Assembly (NCBI RefSeq): GCF_001613305.1
Contig: NZ_BDCC01000058.1
Span: forward strand, 62,001-126,000
Length of the DNA stretch: 64,000 nucleotides
Reading direction: 5' to 3'
Origin: Nocardia vaccinii NBRC 15922
GTDB lineage: Bacteria; Actinomycetota; Actinomycetes; Mycobacteriales; Mycobacteriaceae
A program made the position numbers and the translations under genes. Shown one piece after another: positions 44,601 to 51,002 of this stretch; positions within the stretch are counted from its first letter, which is position 1, and each line of letters starts with the position of its first letter. The notes below the pieces were generated by a model. That model was not told the origin of the DNA, did not search any database, and worked only from the letters and a program-made list of their open reading frames with translations.

Positions 44601-45096
44601 CCGCGAGCAGGCCCTGCGAGTGGCCGACCACCGCGACCGGCGCGTGCCCGGCCGCATCGAGGCCCTGCAACCGCAGCGCCCGCAGCGCGGCGACCTGGCT
44701 CAGGAACACACCCGGCATGGAGACCGCGGCCGAGCGCAGCATCTGCGGCGAGGGCGCGCCGGAGATCTCCTCGGAGTCCTCGTCGGCCAGCTCGTCCTCG
44801 AGCATCCAGGCCACCGGGTCGAAACCGACCGGCCGGACCACCAGCAGCTGCGAAGCGACCGGTCCCAACAGGGCCGCCGCCTCGTTCACCAGTGCGGTCA
44901 GCTCCGGTTCCAGGGCGCTGTCGCGCCCGATCTCCTCGAGCTCGCCAAGCCACTGCGCTCCCTGACCGCCGAAGGCAAGCGCATAGGCCTCGCCCGCCAG
45001 CAGTCGGTCCACGAGCGACGACTTGATGCCCGTGTCGGGAACCCCCCCGGAAACCTTGGCGGTAGATCCGGTCCCGGTGCTCTCGTTGATCGTCAA
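35674..45096 (-). CDS. fas: Type I fatty acid synthase
   Basis: The 3,140-residue protein has the actinobacterial FAS-I order. Acetyltransferase GHSQG with Ser at about 160 comes first, then enoyl reductase (RSPILLAGMTPTTV near 424) and the hot-dog dehydratase (IVHGMWLSAAAQHAV near 1300). Malonyl/palmitoyl transferase follows with GHSVGEY and Ser 1501, then an ACP with DGVSSRRNQ and probable pantetheine Ser 1872, ketoreductase GASKGSIAAA near 2172, and ketosynthase with Cys 2776 (AACATAAVS), a His in SKHDTSTGAN and LTGHAKGG. It makes C16-C26 acyl-CoAs that feed mycolate synthesis. The start TTG 45096 has AGGAAG ten bases upstream and gives an N-terminus like the mycobacterial protein. Confidence 0.96.
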   Translation of the reverse strand: MTINESTGTGSTAKVSGGVPDTGIKSSLVDRLLAGEAYALAFGGQGAQWLGELEEIGRDSALEPELTALVNEAAALLGPVASQLLVVRPVGFDPVAWMLEDELADEDSEEISGAPSPQMLRSAAVSMPGVFLSQVAALRALRLQGLDAAGHAPVAVVGHSQGLLAAKAAQEHGARDAELLVMAQLIGAAATLVARRRGLIPVGEKSPMVAVSNVDPEQLQAIVAEVAEGVDPAAAAVLSIRNGRRRVVLSGTVAQLDRVRQRCAEINAEQTHDREGKKRGGAVFSPVFEDVEVEIGFHHPALAETVELVSGWAAQCGIDAELAGELARQILVDPVDWVSIVESTVSEGAQWILDLGPGDLLTRLTQGSLKGTGVGIVAAATRPGQRALFTPGAAPSVAAAWTTFAPKPIRLPNGRVVVETSFTRLTGRSPILLAGMTPTTVDAKIVAAAANAGHWAELAGGGQVTEQIFADRVAELKTLLHPGRSVQFNSLFLDPYLWKLQLGGKRLVQKARAAGAPLDGVIVTAGIPELDEAVALIEELTEVGISHVAFKPGTVAQIRAVLRIADAVPDYPVIMHIEGGRAGGHHSWEDLDDLLLDTYAELRNRANVVVCVGGGIGTPERATEYLTGQWSRVHGYPAMPLDGVLVGTAAMATLEATTAPEVKQLLVDTPGTPDWVGAGTATGGMASGRSQLGADIHEIDNAASRTGRLLDEVAGDADAVAERREEIITALNGTAKPYFGDLVTMTYLEWLERYVELAVGLDRRKDFDCGTDLGEAIADATSSVWLDITWRDRFAEMVRRTESRLNPADRGEIATLFASDDAFETPVQAICTLKEQYPAVAEAVLHPADVPFFVALCKTPGKPVNFVPVVDGDVRRWWRSDSLWQAHDPRYSADQVCIIPGTVAVAGITRVDEPVGELLDRFEQDTAYSLLREGVTPRAVDGRRRAEVVAGVIDLVLAAPDVQWAGRTTPNPVHRLGDPGEWTVDEQGAHHRSTGASLASVEGPDADNAYVELSVPLARLTGREANAGASVRIRLTVPASAYNGGAPVVSEEDAEAAMSALLAVAAGQALPEVKSAARSGGQGPEEAACVTTQGPRPSGIEHGTHVAHVNLAWSPDLIADHAGVTGSGLPATLSTIGRIVPDVLVGACWPAVFAVLGATRTAQGGSVIEGMLDLVHLDHRIELTGDLPDEHAVLAVRAESGAVLDTDLGRVVEVSVTVGVMRDHGLDTPVAAKLVERFAIRGRNGSGELTDPPRAAGTVSDDATDTPRRRRRDVTILAPRAMAAFAAVSGDHNPIHTSDNAAKLAGLGSPIVHGMWLSAAAQHAVSAVDPSSPLPPRSLTAWTTRFLGMVRPGAEIDVRVERVAVDAGSEIVEVSCRIDGDLVMTGTGRLAAPKTVYAFPGQGIQAKGMGLDARSRSKAAKQIWERADKHTREALGFSILAVVRDNPTYLKARGVEYRHPQGVLHLTQFTQVAMATLGVAQVAELREAGAFVEGAMLAGHSVGEYNALAAVAGVLPLEAVLEVVFQRGSAMHELVPRDAQGRSDYRMAAIRPSQIGLPDAEVIDWVAEIGANAGEFLEVVNLNLRGAQYAIAGTVKGLERLEDEIERRRAEFGGKRAFILVPGIDVPFHSTVLRKGVPEFRGKLEELLPQELHPEVLTGRYIPNLVPRPFSLDREFIAEIADYVPSEPLAAVLADWESWSARPSELCRVVLIELLAWQFASPVRWIETQDLLFGDPGQGGLGVERFVEIGLAATPTVANLASNTLKLPQFGTAKVEVLNIEREAGVVYSTDTDPAPADEPEEIAAPTETASAAAAPAVQAAAPAAPSGGPRPDDIAFTAADATRVLIALWTKLRMDQIGPVDTIEGLCDGVSSRRNQLLVDLGSELSLGAIDGAADADMGALSATVDRLARTYKPFGSVLSDAIGDHLRKVFGPSGKRPAAIAERVKKVWELGDGWTHHVTAEVSLGTREGASIRGGDLGGLVSGALGDGAAVDAAIDAAVQAVAGRRGVAVSLPAAGGGGGATVDAAALGEFTEQITGRDGVLATAARVVLDQLGLTDRVSAPEASDESLVDLVAAELGSDWPRLVAPAFDARRAVLIDDRWATAREDLARLWLGSDGEENVAGFVGAGEAVAAQANWWRKRAMGEARSVLAAQYERIAEAALNTAEPGAWSSDVAVITGASKGSIAAATAARLLGGGATVIVTTSKLDDARLAFYKGLYRDNARHGASLWVVPANMAAYADVDALIEWVGSEQIDNAGGAKVLVKPAMTPTLLLPFAAPRVAGDLSDAGARAEMEMRVLLWSVERLIAGLSAIGADHDVDAKLHVVLPGSPNRGMFGGDGAYGEAKAALDAVVAKWRAEKSWSQRVTLVHALIGWVRGTGLMGGNDPLVEAVEQAGVQTWSTEEMAEQLLRWCTGQARVVSESGPQQIDLTGGLARAELDLPELAKQAREQAEAQTDADERDSAPTIAALPCPPTLSSALPTPEWGSVTADLSDMVVIVGAGELGPYGSARTRFEFEVSEELSAAGVLELAWTTGLVTWENDPKPGWYDTESGEYVDESEIAERYHDTVVERCGIRRYGDDGAMAENTAPLLTSVFLDKDLTFVVNGEAEARAFHAADPEHTVITPVADSSDWQVIRQAGTEIRVPRRAKLSRTVGGQIPTGWDPTKWGISADMAASIDRVALWNIVCTVDAFLSSGFSPAELMSWVHPSLVANTQGTGMGGMSSMRSLYIDNLLGEPRANDILQEALPNVALAHVVQSYVGSYGGMIHPVAACATAAVSVEEGVDKIRLGKADLVVAGGYDDLGIEGIVGFGDMSATADSAAMSAKGISDRYFSRANDRRRGGFVESQGGGTVLLARGDVALEIGLPVLGVVAYAQSFADGVHTSIPAPGLGALGAGRGGPESRLAAALRKLGVTPDEVAVVSKHDTSTGANDPNESELHERLADALGRSQGAPLFVVSQKSLTGHAKGGAAAFQMIGLCQVLEQGVVPPNRSLDCVDEKMSEYPHLVWAREPLHFGDRFALKAGLVTSLGFGHVSGLLAIVHPQAFLEAIDPERREDYQQRAQQRRLNGRQRFAEAMCGGAPMYERPADRRLGGDGTPAKQSRQLEADVLLSEQARLGSDGLYLAQDGCGTGALAE

Positions 45097-45211
45097 GACG
45101 TTCGACTTCCTACTCGTGGTGGCTCGCCCCTGCACTCGGAGCCGCACCTGGTGTGCACACCGCACTCCTCGGCCCTGAGGACTGATCACTGGCGAGGATG
45201 ACACAAAATCA

Positions 45212-45365
45212 TGAGGAAATCCTCACGTTTGCCTCGTACCTCCACGACTACCGCCGAGTATTTCGGTACATACGTACAAGAACGCCGCCAAACATGACCC
45301 TCCCTCACGTTTGAACCCGCTGGTGAGGTCGGTAACCCCCGTTCAGAAAAGTTGAGGGTTCCTCA
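45212..45365. promoter_or_regulatory. fas upstream region with repeated TGAGG/CCTCA palindromes
   Basis: The 388-base gap between fas and tRNA-Leu has two short palindromes, TGAGG-AAAT-CCTCA at 45212-45225 and TGAGG-GTT-CCTCA at 45353-45365. A direct repeat CCTCACGTTTG occurs at 45221 and 45303, and GTAC-ATAC-GTAC lies at 45266. These are candidate operator sites for fas control. I cannot assign a named regulator. Confidence 0.4.
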
Positions 45366-45484
45366 TATTGACCGTTATGCAATTGTTATAACGCCAGGTG
45401 GTGTTACTCGCGAGTACGAAACGCCGATCCGGCGCTTCGCTCCAGCCGCCACGCCCGGTAGAGTTTGGACGGTCGTACCAGCAC

Positions 45485-45568
45485 GCGCGAGTGGCGAAAA
45501 TGGCAGACGCGCTGGATTTAGGTTCCAGTGTCCTGACGGACGTAGGGGTTCAAGTCCCCTCTCGCGCA
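45485..45568 (+). tRNA. tRNA-Leu (anticodon TAG)
   Basis: Acceptor arms GCGCGAG and CTCGCGC pair, the anticodon stem CTGGA/TCCAG holds the loop TTTAGGT with anticodon TAG, a long variable arm follows (GTGTCCTGACGGACGT), and the T arm contains GGTTCAAGTCC. The 3' CCA is not encoded. The long variable arm confirms a class II tRNA-Leu. An integrative cassette starts 72 bases downstream. Confidence 0.95.
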
Positions 45569-45640
45569 CAAAACGGGGTCACCCGTGACACATCCGCGGC
45601 GACGGTGCTCAAGAGCTACTAGAGCACGCGGAGGCCAACT

Positions 45641-45745
45641 ATGAGAATGTGTCTGACCTGCAAGGTTTTCCGGGGAAGCTGCCGGAAACCTCCTTTCGTC
45701 CCGACCCTTCGGGTCGCCCGGCGTCGTGCGGGAGGGCCCGCATGA
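45641..45745 (+). CDS. 34-residue CxxC mini-protein at the head of the integrase cassette
   Basis: ATG 45641 follows a strong GGAGG six bases upstream and encodes 34 residues beginning MRMCLTCKVF, with a third cysteine further on, then a basic Pro/Arg-rich tail. It ends in ATGA overlapping the start of the AbrB-like gene. Such a ribosome site and overlap are hard to explain unless it is translated. It could be a small zinc-binding regulator or a leader peptide that controls the cassette. Too short for family assignment. Confidence 0.5.
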   Translation: MRMCLTCKVFRGSCRKPPFVPTLRVARRRAGGPA

Positions 45746-46167
45746 TCGAGCCGATCGTGCCCCCACAGGGCACCCTGCACGAGATTTTGCACCGTCCAGC
45801 GGCAGCGGCCGCTCCCCCGACGCGCACGGATCTGCTGTACGGCATCTCGACGGTCGGCGAGGCCGGACGCGTCACGGACCGGTCTCTGTTCGCCGCGCTG
45901 GGCTGGGCACCGGGAACTCGCTTGTCCCTCAGAGTCACCGAGCGCCGGCTCCTCGTGGCAAACCCTGTGGCGGGCGGGCCGGTCACGATGCACGACGGCT
46001 TTATGCGCATCCCGTTCCGGCTCCGCCGACGAGCAGGCCTGACGATCGGCGACCGAGTCCTGTTGCTGGCCGACCCGAACGCCGCGTCGCTGGCTGTTCA
46101 CGCACCCGGCGCGGTGGCTGACCTGTTCGCCTCGACCCTGCGTGCGCTCGAGGAGGCGAGCCGATGA
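45742..46167 (+). CDS. AbrB/MazE-like DNA-binding protein of the integrase cassette
   Basis: The 141-residue protein starts at ATG 45742, overlapping the mini-protein stop. Residues 35-105 carry two swapped-hairpin-like beta motifs (STVGEAGRVTDRSLFAALGWAPGTRLSL and GGPVTMHDGFMRIPFRLRRRAGLTIGDRVLLLA), the AbrB pattern seen in MazE and SpoVT. It probably represses the cassette or fixes the direction of recombination. The end overlaps the integrase ATG. Confidence 0.65.
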   Translation: MIEPIVPPQGTLHEILHRPAAAAAPPTRTDLLYGISTVGEAGRVTDRSLFAALGWAPGTRLSLRVTERRLLVANPVAGGPVTMHDGFMRIPFRLRRRAGLTIGDRVLLLADPNAASLAVHAPGAVADLFASTLRALEEASR

Positions 46168-47249
46168 CCACAGAAGCGACGAATCCCGCCTCTACCGATG
46201 TCCTGACCGCGGCCCGTGTCCTGTTGGCGCAGTTGGGTGTATCTCCCGAGGATCTCACCGGCACCCCGGTCGCCGTGCCGACCTTCGCCGAGATCGTGCC
46301 GCAGGTTCGGGCGACCCTGACACCAGGTACCTTGCGCACCTATGACACCCATCTGGTCCGGTTGGAAACCGCATGGGGGACACGACAAGTCAACGAGCCG
46401 TCCAAGGCCGAACTGGAGGAGATGGCACGCGCCGTGCGACGCGACGCACGCGCTAATCGCGCCTCGCGCGGCGGAACCGGTGCGGTGGAGAACTTCCTCA
46501 GCGCCACTCGCCGCGTCTACCGCCACGCCGAAGACAACGGCTGGATCCAGCCGTCGGACAACCCTGCTCGGCGCGTGCCGATGCCCAAGCGCGGCACATC
46601 ACGGCGACACGCGATCGCCTCACCACAGTTGGCGCAGATCTGCGAGATCGCCGCGGCCGCGGGCAACGACCCGGAGCTGGACTCGCTCCTGCTACGTCTG
46701 CACATCGAAACCGCCTGCCGCCGCGGCGGCGCACTGGAGTTGCGGCCCATGGATCTCGACCCTCAGCAGTGCTTGATCTGGCTGCGCGAGAAAGACGGCA
46801 CCGATCGGTGGCAACCTGTCTCACCGACTCTGATGCGGCACCTGCTCGACCACGCCACCCAACGGCACGCAACACACTCCGGGCAATTGCTGCGCTACTC
46901 CGACGGCAGACCCATCACCAAACGCCGCTACGACCACCTCTGGGCACGCATCGGCGAAGACCTGCCCTGGGTCACTCTGCACGGCATCACCGCACATTGG
47001 CTGCGCCACACCACACTCACCTGGGTCGAACGCACCTTCAGCTACGCCCTCGCCCAGGCCTACGCCGGACACCGCGGCAAAACCCACGGCACAACCCTGA
47101 CCTACGTCAAAGCCGACATCACCGAAATCGCCACCGCCCTGGCCGTCCTCACCGGCGAACCCCACCCCCTCGCCCCTACGGCGCTCTCTCGCTCTCAGCA
47201 CGACACCGAGCACACACCGTCACACCTGGCCAAGGACGCGACCGCATGA
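46164..47249 (+). CDS. Tyrosine recombinase (integrase)
   Basis: The 361-residue protein has an N-terminal SAM-like DNA-binding region and a C-terminal catalytic domain with the first Arg in HIETACRRGGALEL, the H-x-x-R box HWLRHT, a later His in YAGHRGKTHG and a Tyr in TTLTYVKADI. These are the catalytic residues of site-specific tyrosine recombinases. It starts by ATGA overlap with the AbrB-like gene. Its position just after tRNA-Leu suggests integration into the tRNA 3' end. The 3' end overlaps another ATG at 47246. Confidence 0.9.
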   Translation: MTTEATNPASTDVLTAARVLLAQLGVSPEDLTGTPVAVPTFAEIVPQVRATLTPGTLRTYDTHLVRLETAWGTRQVNEPSKAELEEMARAVRRDARANRASRGGTGAVENFLSATRRVYRHAEDNGWIQPSDNPARRVPMPKRGTSRRHAIASPQLAQICEIAAAAGNDPELDSLLLRLHIETACRRGGALELRPMDLDPQQCLIWLREKDGTDRWQPVSPTLMRHLLDHATQRHATHSGQLLRYSDGRPITKRRYDHLWARIGEDLPWVTLHGITAHWLRHTTLTWVERTFSYALAQAYAGHRGKTHGTTLTYVKADITEIATALAVLTGEPHPLAPTALSRSQHDTEHTPSHLAKDATA

Positions 47250-47308
47250 GCGTGCATACCGATCACACGTCCACGCCCCTGTACACACCGGGACTGCCCC
47301 GGATCTGA
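47246..47308 (+). pseudogene. Truncated fourth gene of the cassette
   Basis: An ATG overlaps the integrase stop and opens a 20-codon frame (MSVHTDHTSTPLYTP...) that ends in TGA at the apparent left edge of the IS3 element. The gene was probably cut off by the insertion. Its product cannot be identified from so little. Confidence 0.45.
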
Positions 47309-47331
47309 TTGACTCGCGGGTTGTGGTGGTT

Positions 47332-48195
47332 TCAGGCCGCGAGTGAGGCCTTGTTCAGGGTCTCATACTCGACCGGTGTCAGGCGGGCCAGGCCACGCTG
47401 ACGCCGCCGGCGATGGTAGGTCCGCTCGATCCAATGAACCATCGCCAGGCGGAGTTCTTCCTTTGTGTCCCAGCGTTTCCGGTCGAGCACGTTGCGTTGC
47501 AGTAGCGCGAACCACGATTCCATCGCCGAGTTGTCCGCACATGCGGCGACCCGGCCCATAGATCCTTGTAATCCATTGCGGGACAACAAAGACACGAACT
47601 TTCTGGAACGAAATTGACTGCCACGATCGGAATGAACGATCGTGCCGGCCGGTTCCCGCAAGCCGATCGCGTTACGCAGTGCCGAGCACGCCAACGCCGC
47701 GGTCATCCGGTCGTCGATCGAGTAACCGACGATCCGGTTGGACCACACGTCCTTCACCGCGCAAATGTAGAGCTTCCCTTCGCTGGTGCGGTGCTCGGAG
47801 ATGTCGGTCAGCCACAGCCGGTTCGGGCCCTCAGCGGTGAAATCGCGGCGGACCAGGTCATCGTGGACCGGTGGGCCCGGCCGACGGGTAAGGCCGCGTT
47901 TCTTGGCGAACGCACTGTAGATGCCCTGCAGCGAGCACAAGCGCTGGACTCGGTTCTCTCCGGCCTCGAACCCGAGGTCGTCGAGTTCGTCGGCGATGAA
48001 CCGGTACCCGAACTCCGGATCATCGGCATGAATATCGAGCGCGGCGTGGATCAGGTGCGCGTCGTCCCAATCACGTTGGGACACAGGATTTTGCGCCCAT
48101 TTGTAGTACGCCTGTTTCGTGAACCCCAGCACCCGGCAGGCCACCGCCACCGGGATTCGGTCAGCGGCAAGATCTCGGACCAGCGGGAACATCAT
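47332..48195 (-). CDS. IS3-family transposase OrfB
   Basis: The 287-residue DDE transposase has the helix-turn-helix-like HTH_21 region and an rve integrase core with the acidic residues in LWLTDISEHR, VHSDRGSQF and NSAMESWFALL. OrfB normally is made as an OrfAB fusion by -1 slippage at A-rich sequence; AAAATGATG occurs at the OrfA/OrfB junction. The OrfA front is missing, so the fused enzyme cannot be made. The free OrfB may have no activity alone. Confidence 0.92.
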   Translation of the reverse strand: MMFPLVRDLAADRIPVAVACRVLGFTKQAYYKWAQNPVSQRDWDDAHLIHAALDIHADDPEFGYRFIADELDDLGFEAGENRVQRLCSLQGIYSAFAKKRGLTRRPGPPVHDDLVRRDFTAEGPNRLWLTDISEHRTSEGKLYICAVKDVWSNRIVGYSIDDRMTAALACSALRNAIGLREPAGTIVHSDRGSQFRSRKFVSLLSRNGLQGSMGRVAACADNSAMESWFALLQRNVLDRKRWDTKEELRLAMVHWIERTYHRRRRQRGLARLTPVEYETLNKASLAA

Positions 48196-48320
48196 TTTGG
48201 GGGCAGCTCGCGAGCGAAGAACGCTGCCGCCCGCCGCAGGACCTCGTTCTCCTGTTCCAGCAACTTGTTGCGTTTACGCAGCTCACGCAGCTCTTCGGAC
48301 TCCGTCCGGGTGACACCGGA
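48192..48320 (-). pseudogene. IS3 OrfA remnant (C-terminal end)
   Basis: The last 40 residues of OrfA (ESEELRELRKRNKLLEQ then NEVLRRAAAFFA) form the usual leucine zipper and end at AAATGA. The N-terminal helix-turn-helix that should come before is absent; sequence upstream of about 48355 is unrelated. Together with OrfB it marks a 5'-truncated element. Confidence 0.75.
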
Positions 48321-48503
48321 CGGGACTGCTGCACGGAGAGGTGACACCGTGACCTGCCGCATAGTTGGGTTACGGTTTTGTCGACTGCCTCGGGGCCGGT
48401 CGGTGGACCAAGATGAGTGTGTCCGCACTCCCGTCGGGCCCACCGACCGGATTGGGCGACACCGTTCGCTGTCCGGTGGCCTCTGTTGACTGGTGGTGTG
48501 TGG

Positions 48504-49262
48504 TTACTTGGCTGGCGAGGCGGGCATCGGAGCGTTGATGGTCGTGAAGTACTGGATCGCGGCCATGATCACCACAGGGGCAGTCACCAAAAGCTGTCCC
48601 GCAAGAGTACCCAGCGCACCGACCGCGATGATCCCGCCCAGGCACCCGACCGCGGCGGCCGGAATGAACGGGCCGAACATTCCGACGATGGTCGCGGCAG
48701 CGACGGTCGCGCCGGCGATTCCGCCGAGCAGGCATCCCACCGCACCGCCGGTGACCCCGCCGACTAGGGTGCCGACCGTCGCACCCGTCGTCACTGTCGA
48801 CGCCAGACGACTCCACGCGGCCTGTTCACGGTCGTACGGAGTCTTCCACGGTGCCGAATCCTGGTACGGCAGATCCACGGGTTTGTAGGTTGCGTGTGCC
48901 AGGTCGAACTGCGGTGTCAGCGTGGCAGTGCGGTCGTGGATCTGCGCGGCGATCGGGAACACGAAGTCGTCCACCCGGAACGACAGGTCGGTGCCGGCCA
49001 GCACAGTTCCGTTCGCCGCTTTGATCTTGAACACGCCGTGGTCCGCAGTCATCGAGCCCGCATCGGTCGAGATGATCGTGGAGTGGGCGTTCGTCGTGGC
49101 ACGGTAGTCGACCGCACTGCTGGGCGCCGGCGCGGCGCCAGCGGACGCGGCCGTGACCCCGAGTGCGGCCGATATCAGGATTGCGGTCGCCGCGAATCGG
49201 GCTCCTTGTGTCGACTTGGACATTCGTGCGCCGTCATACGGATTCAGTGATGCTGATTTCAT
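48504..49262 (-). CDS. Secreted/envelope protein with a glycine-zipper membrane region (copy 2)
   Basis: The 252-residue protein shares its layout with the 25906-26748 product: a signal peptide (long N-region, cleavage near AGA-AP), a beta-rich domain (FRVDDFVFPIAAQIHDRTATLTP against FRKDDTQFPINADIAAHQVRLTP-like text in copy 1), a Gly/Ala/Val region with cysteines (VGCLLGGIAG, VGCLGGIIAVG) and a closing AIQYFTTINAP. ATG 49262 follows GAGGAA. The copy lies beside the truncated IS and integrase cassette, so it may have arrived by transfer. Function unknown. Confidence 0.8.
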   Translation of the reverse strand: MKSASLNPYDGARMSKSTQGARFAATAILISAALGVTAASAGAAPAPSSAVDYRATTNAHSTIISTDAGSMTADHGVFKIKAANGTVLAGTDLSFRVDDFVFPIAAQIHDRTATLTPQFDLAHATYKPVDLPYQDSAPWKTPYDREQAAWSRLASTVTTGATVGTLVGGVTGGAVGCLLGGIAGATVAAATIVGMFGPFIPAAAVGCLGGIIAVGALGTLAGQLLVTAPVVIMAAIQYFTTINAPMPASPAK

Positions 49263-49603
49263 GGGTTCCTCATCTTGCTTTTCTTACTTTCTCGCCCATT
49301 GTTGAGCGAGAAGACCTGAGCCAGAAGAAATTCCTGTTGATTGATTCTCTGGCTTCGTTGCGGTTGCGCGTGCGTACACCGTAAGAGCGTCGATGTGTGG
49401 GCTCATGCTGTGTTGATCAGCCCTTCCGATCCAGCTGATCTGTTCGCGGTGCCGTTGACCAGGGCGTAACAGGCCGGGTTGATGAACGTCGACACCTTTC
49501 TATAATTGATTTTCCTGCGATTCTGCGACGAGCGGAATCGTATCCACCCACAGGGCGGAGAAATCATGGAGGTCAAAGGCATGGATGCCATGAAAAGTTC
49601 GGG
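49263..49603. other. Intergenic region upstream of the second glycine-zipper gene
   Basis: About 340 bases with higher AT than neighbours. The reverse strand holds a 62-codon open frame at 49403-49591 with poor codon bias that I do not count as a gene. A forward ATG at 49566 after GGAG opens a frame overlapping the MFS stop. It should contain the promoter of the secreted protein gene; no clear hexamers. Confidence 0.35.
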
Positions 49604-50977
49604 CTATTCATTCGGTAGTTCAACAGCGAGCGTCGTTGCCCCCAGCGTGTCGCTGATGGAACTGACCTGGGACCGGCGACGCGCGACCTGCCAGAGCCGG
49701 ATGACCGCGAGCGCCGCGATCACCAGTGGAACCGACGCCGCCGCATACATGCCTCTCGGGGTCATCACCGCCAGCGCATAGCCAGCCAGGATCGGCGCAA
49801 CGATGCCGCCCACACGGCCCACACCGACCATCGAGCCGTATCCGGTCGCTCTGAGCTCGACGGAATACATTTGGGGCGCCATCGCTGTCACGGCAGCCAC
49901 CGCGGTGTAGATCGCCAAGCCGAGCACGATCGCAATGAGTACTGCAACCCCAGAGTTGAGGAGACTGCAAAACCCGATGACACCAACCGCCGACACGACG
50001 AGGCCCACCCAAGCGACGTGAATCGCCGGTACTCGGACGCCGAGCACCGCGAATACGATCGAGCCCGCCAGACTCCCCACGCTCAATGCCGTCCCCACAA
50101 CAGATCCTGTCGAGACGTCACCGGTCGCTTTCGCGATCAGCTGCGGGGTCCAGCTGGTCACGAAATAGAACGCGGCCAGAATAAAGCCGTACATCAGCCA
50201 GAGCAGGAGGGTCTGCTCCCGCAGCCCCGGACCGAGTACAGCGGTCAGAGGCCGCGCAGCTCCTCGACTCAACGTCGTCGAGCCCGATATTTCACCGGCA
50301 CCTTCGGTATCGAGCTTCAGCCTGACCGCGATCTGCTCCAGTTTCCTCAGCGACTGCGGTGTGCCGCGAAGGGCAAGAAACTCCAGCGATTCCGGCAAAC
50401 TGACCAGGACGGCCAGCAATCCGACGAAGCTGAGTACGGCACCGACCCAGAAAAGGCTCCGCCAGGAGCCGCCGGCTCCATCCACAAGCCAGACGCTGAT
50501 CAGGCCAGCGAGCGTGCTGCCTACCGGAAAACCTATTGTCACCAGGCCGATCGCGGTGTTTCGCCGCCGCGCGGGTGTGTATTCGGCAGCGACCACCATG
50601 ATGAGAGCCGTGATGATCCCGATTCCCAGCCCTGTCACGAACCTGCCGAAGATCAGAACTGTCGCGTTCGCGGCCAACGCGCTCCAACTCATGCCGAGGA
50701 CGTCGATCACCAGCCCTGCGACGATCAGCGTCCTGCGGCCGAAACGGTCCGCAAGCGGGGCCAGGAAGAGCGCGCCGACTCCCATACCAACCAAGCCTGC
50801 GCTGACCAGCAGACCTTTCTCTGCACTCGACGCGAAGCCAGGCGGCAGATGCGGCAGCGCGAAGCCGGTGATAAAGATGTCGTAACCGTCGAACGCGTTG
50901 CACAAAATACACATCGCCACGACCAGATACTGCAGCGGCCTCATTTTCGACCGATCGAGAACACTGGATACATTCAT
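49604..50977 (-). CDS. MFS transporter of the aromatic-acid/H+ symporter type
   Basis: The 457-residue protein has twelve predicted membrane helices. The MFS signature between helices 2 and 3 is LADRFGRR, and helices 4-5 carry GRFVTGLGIGIITALIMVVAAEYTPARRR, which resembles AAHS-type importers of aromatic acids. The start ATG 50977 follows GAGAG. It is 25 bases downstream of an acyl-CoA synthetase gene on the same strand, so import and CoA activation are likely coupled in one operon. Confidence 0.85.
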   Translation of the reverse strand: MNVSSVLDRSKMRPLQYLVVAMCILCNAFDGYDIFITGFALPHLPPGFASSAEKGLLVSAGLVGMGVGALFLAPLADRFGRRTLIVAGLVIDVLGMSWSALAANATVLIFGRFVTGLGIGIITALIMVVAAEYTPARRRNTAIGLVTIGFPVGSTLAGLISVWLVDGAGGSWRSLFWVGAVLSFVGLLAVLVSLPESLEFLALRGTPQSLRKLEQIAVRLKLDTEGAGEISGSTTLSRGAARPLTAVLGPGLREQTLLLWLMYGFILAAFYFVTSWTPQLIAKATGDVSTGSVVGTALSVGSLAGSIVFAVLGVRVPAIHVAWVGLVVSAVGVIGFCSLLNSGVAVLIAIVLGLAIYTAVAAVTAMAPQMYSVELRATGYGSMVGVGRVGGIVAPILAGYALAVMTPRGMYAAASVPLVIAALAVIRLWQVARRRSQVSSISDTLGATTLAVELPNE

Positions 50978-51002
50978 GCCATAATCTCTCATCAGTGTGT
51001 TC

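Larger units (their letters stand above)
47306..48355 (-). mobile_element. Truncated IS3-family insertion sequence
   Basis: OrfB is intact, but OrfA keeps only its C-terminal leucine-zipper part. The left end begins TGATTGACTCGCGGG, TG-started as IS3 ends usually are. No matching inverted repeat is found near 48350, so the right end (5' end of the transposase genes) is deleted and the element is probably immobile. Right boundary approximate. Confidence 0.75.

Noticed and set aside
35620..45201. A 9.6-kb open frame of about 3,193 codons antisense to fas
   Set aside because: High-GC codon bias leaves the opposite frame almost free of stops. The translated sequence is rich in Arg, Gly, His and Gln with no domains, whereas the fas strand has all catalytic motifs. 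It is an artefact of composition.
45352..45622. Small frames overlapping tRNA-Leu
   Set aside because: They run through the tRNA on either strand and have no independent support.
49403..49591. 62-codon minus-strand frame upstream of the second glycine-zipper gene
   Set aside because: Poor codon bias and no ribosome site; left as intergenic.
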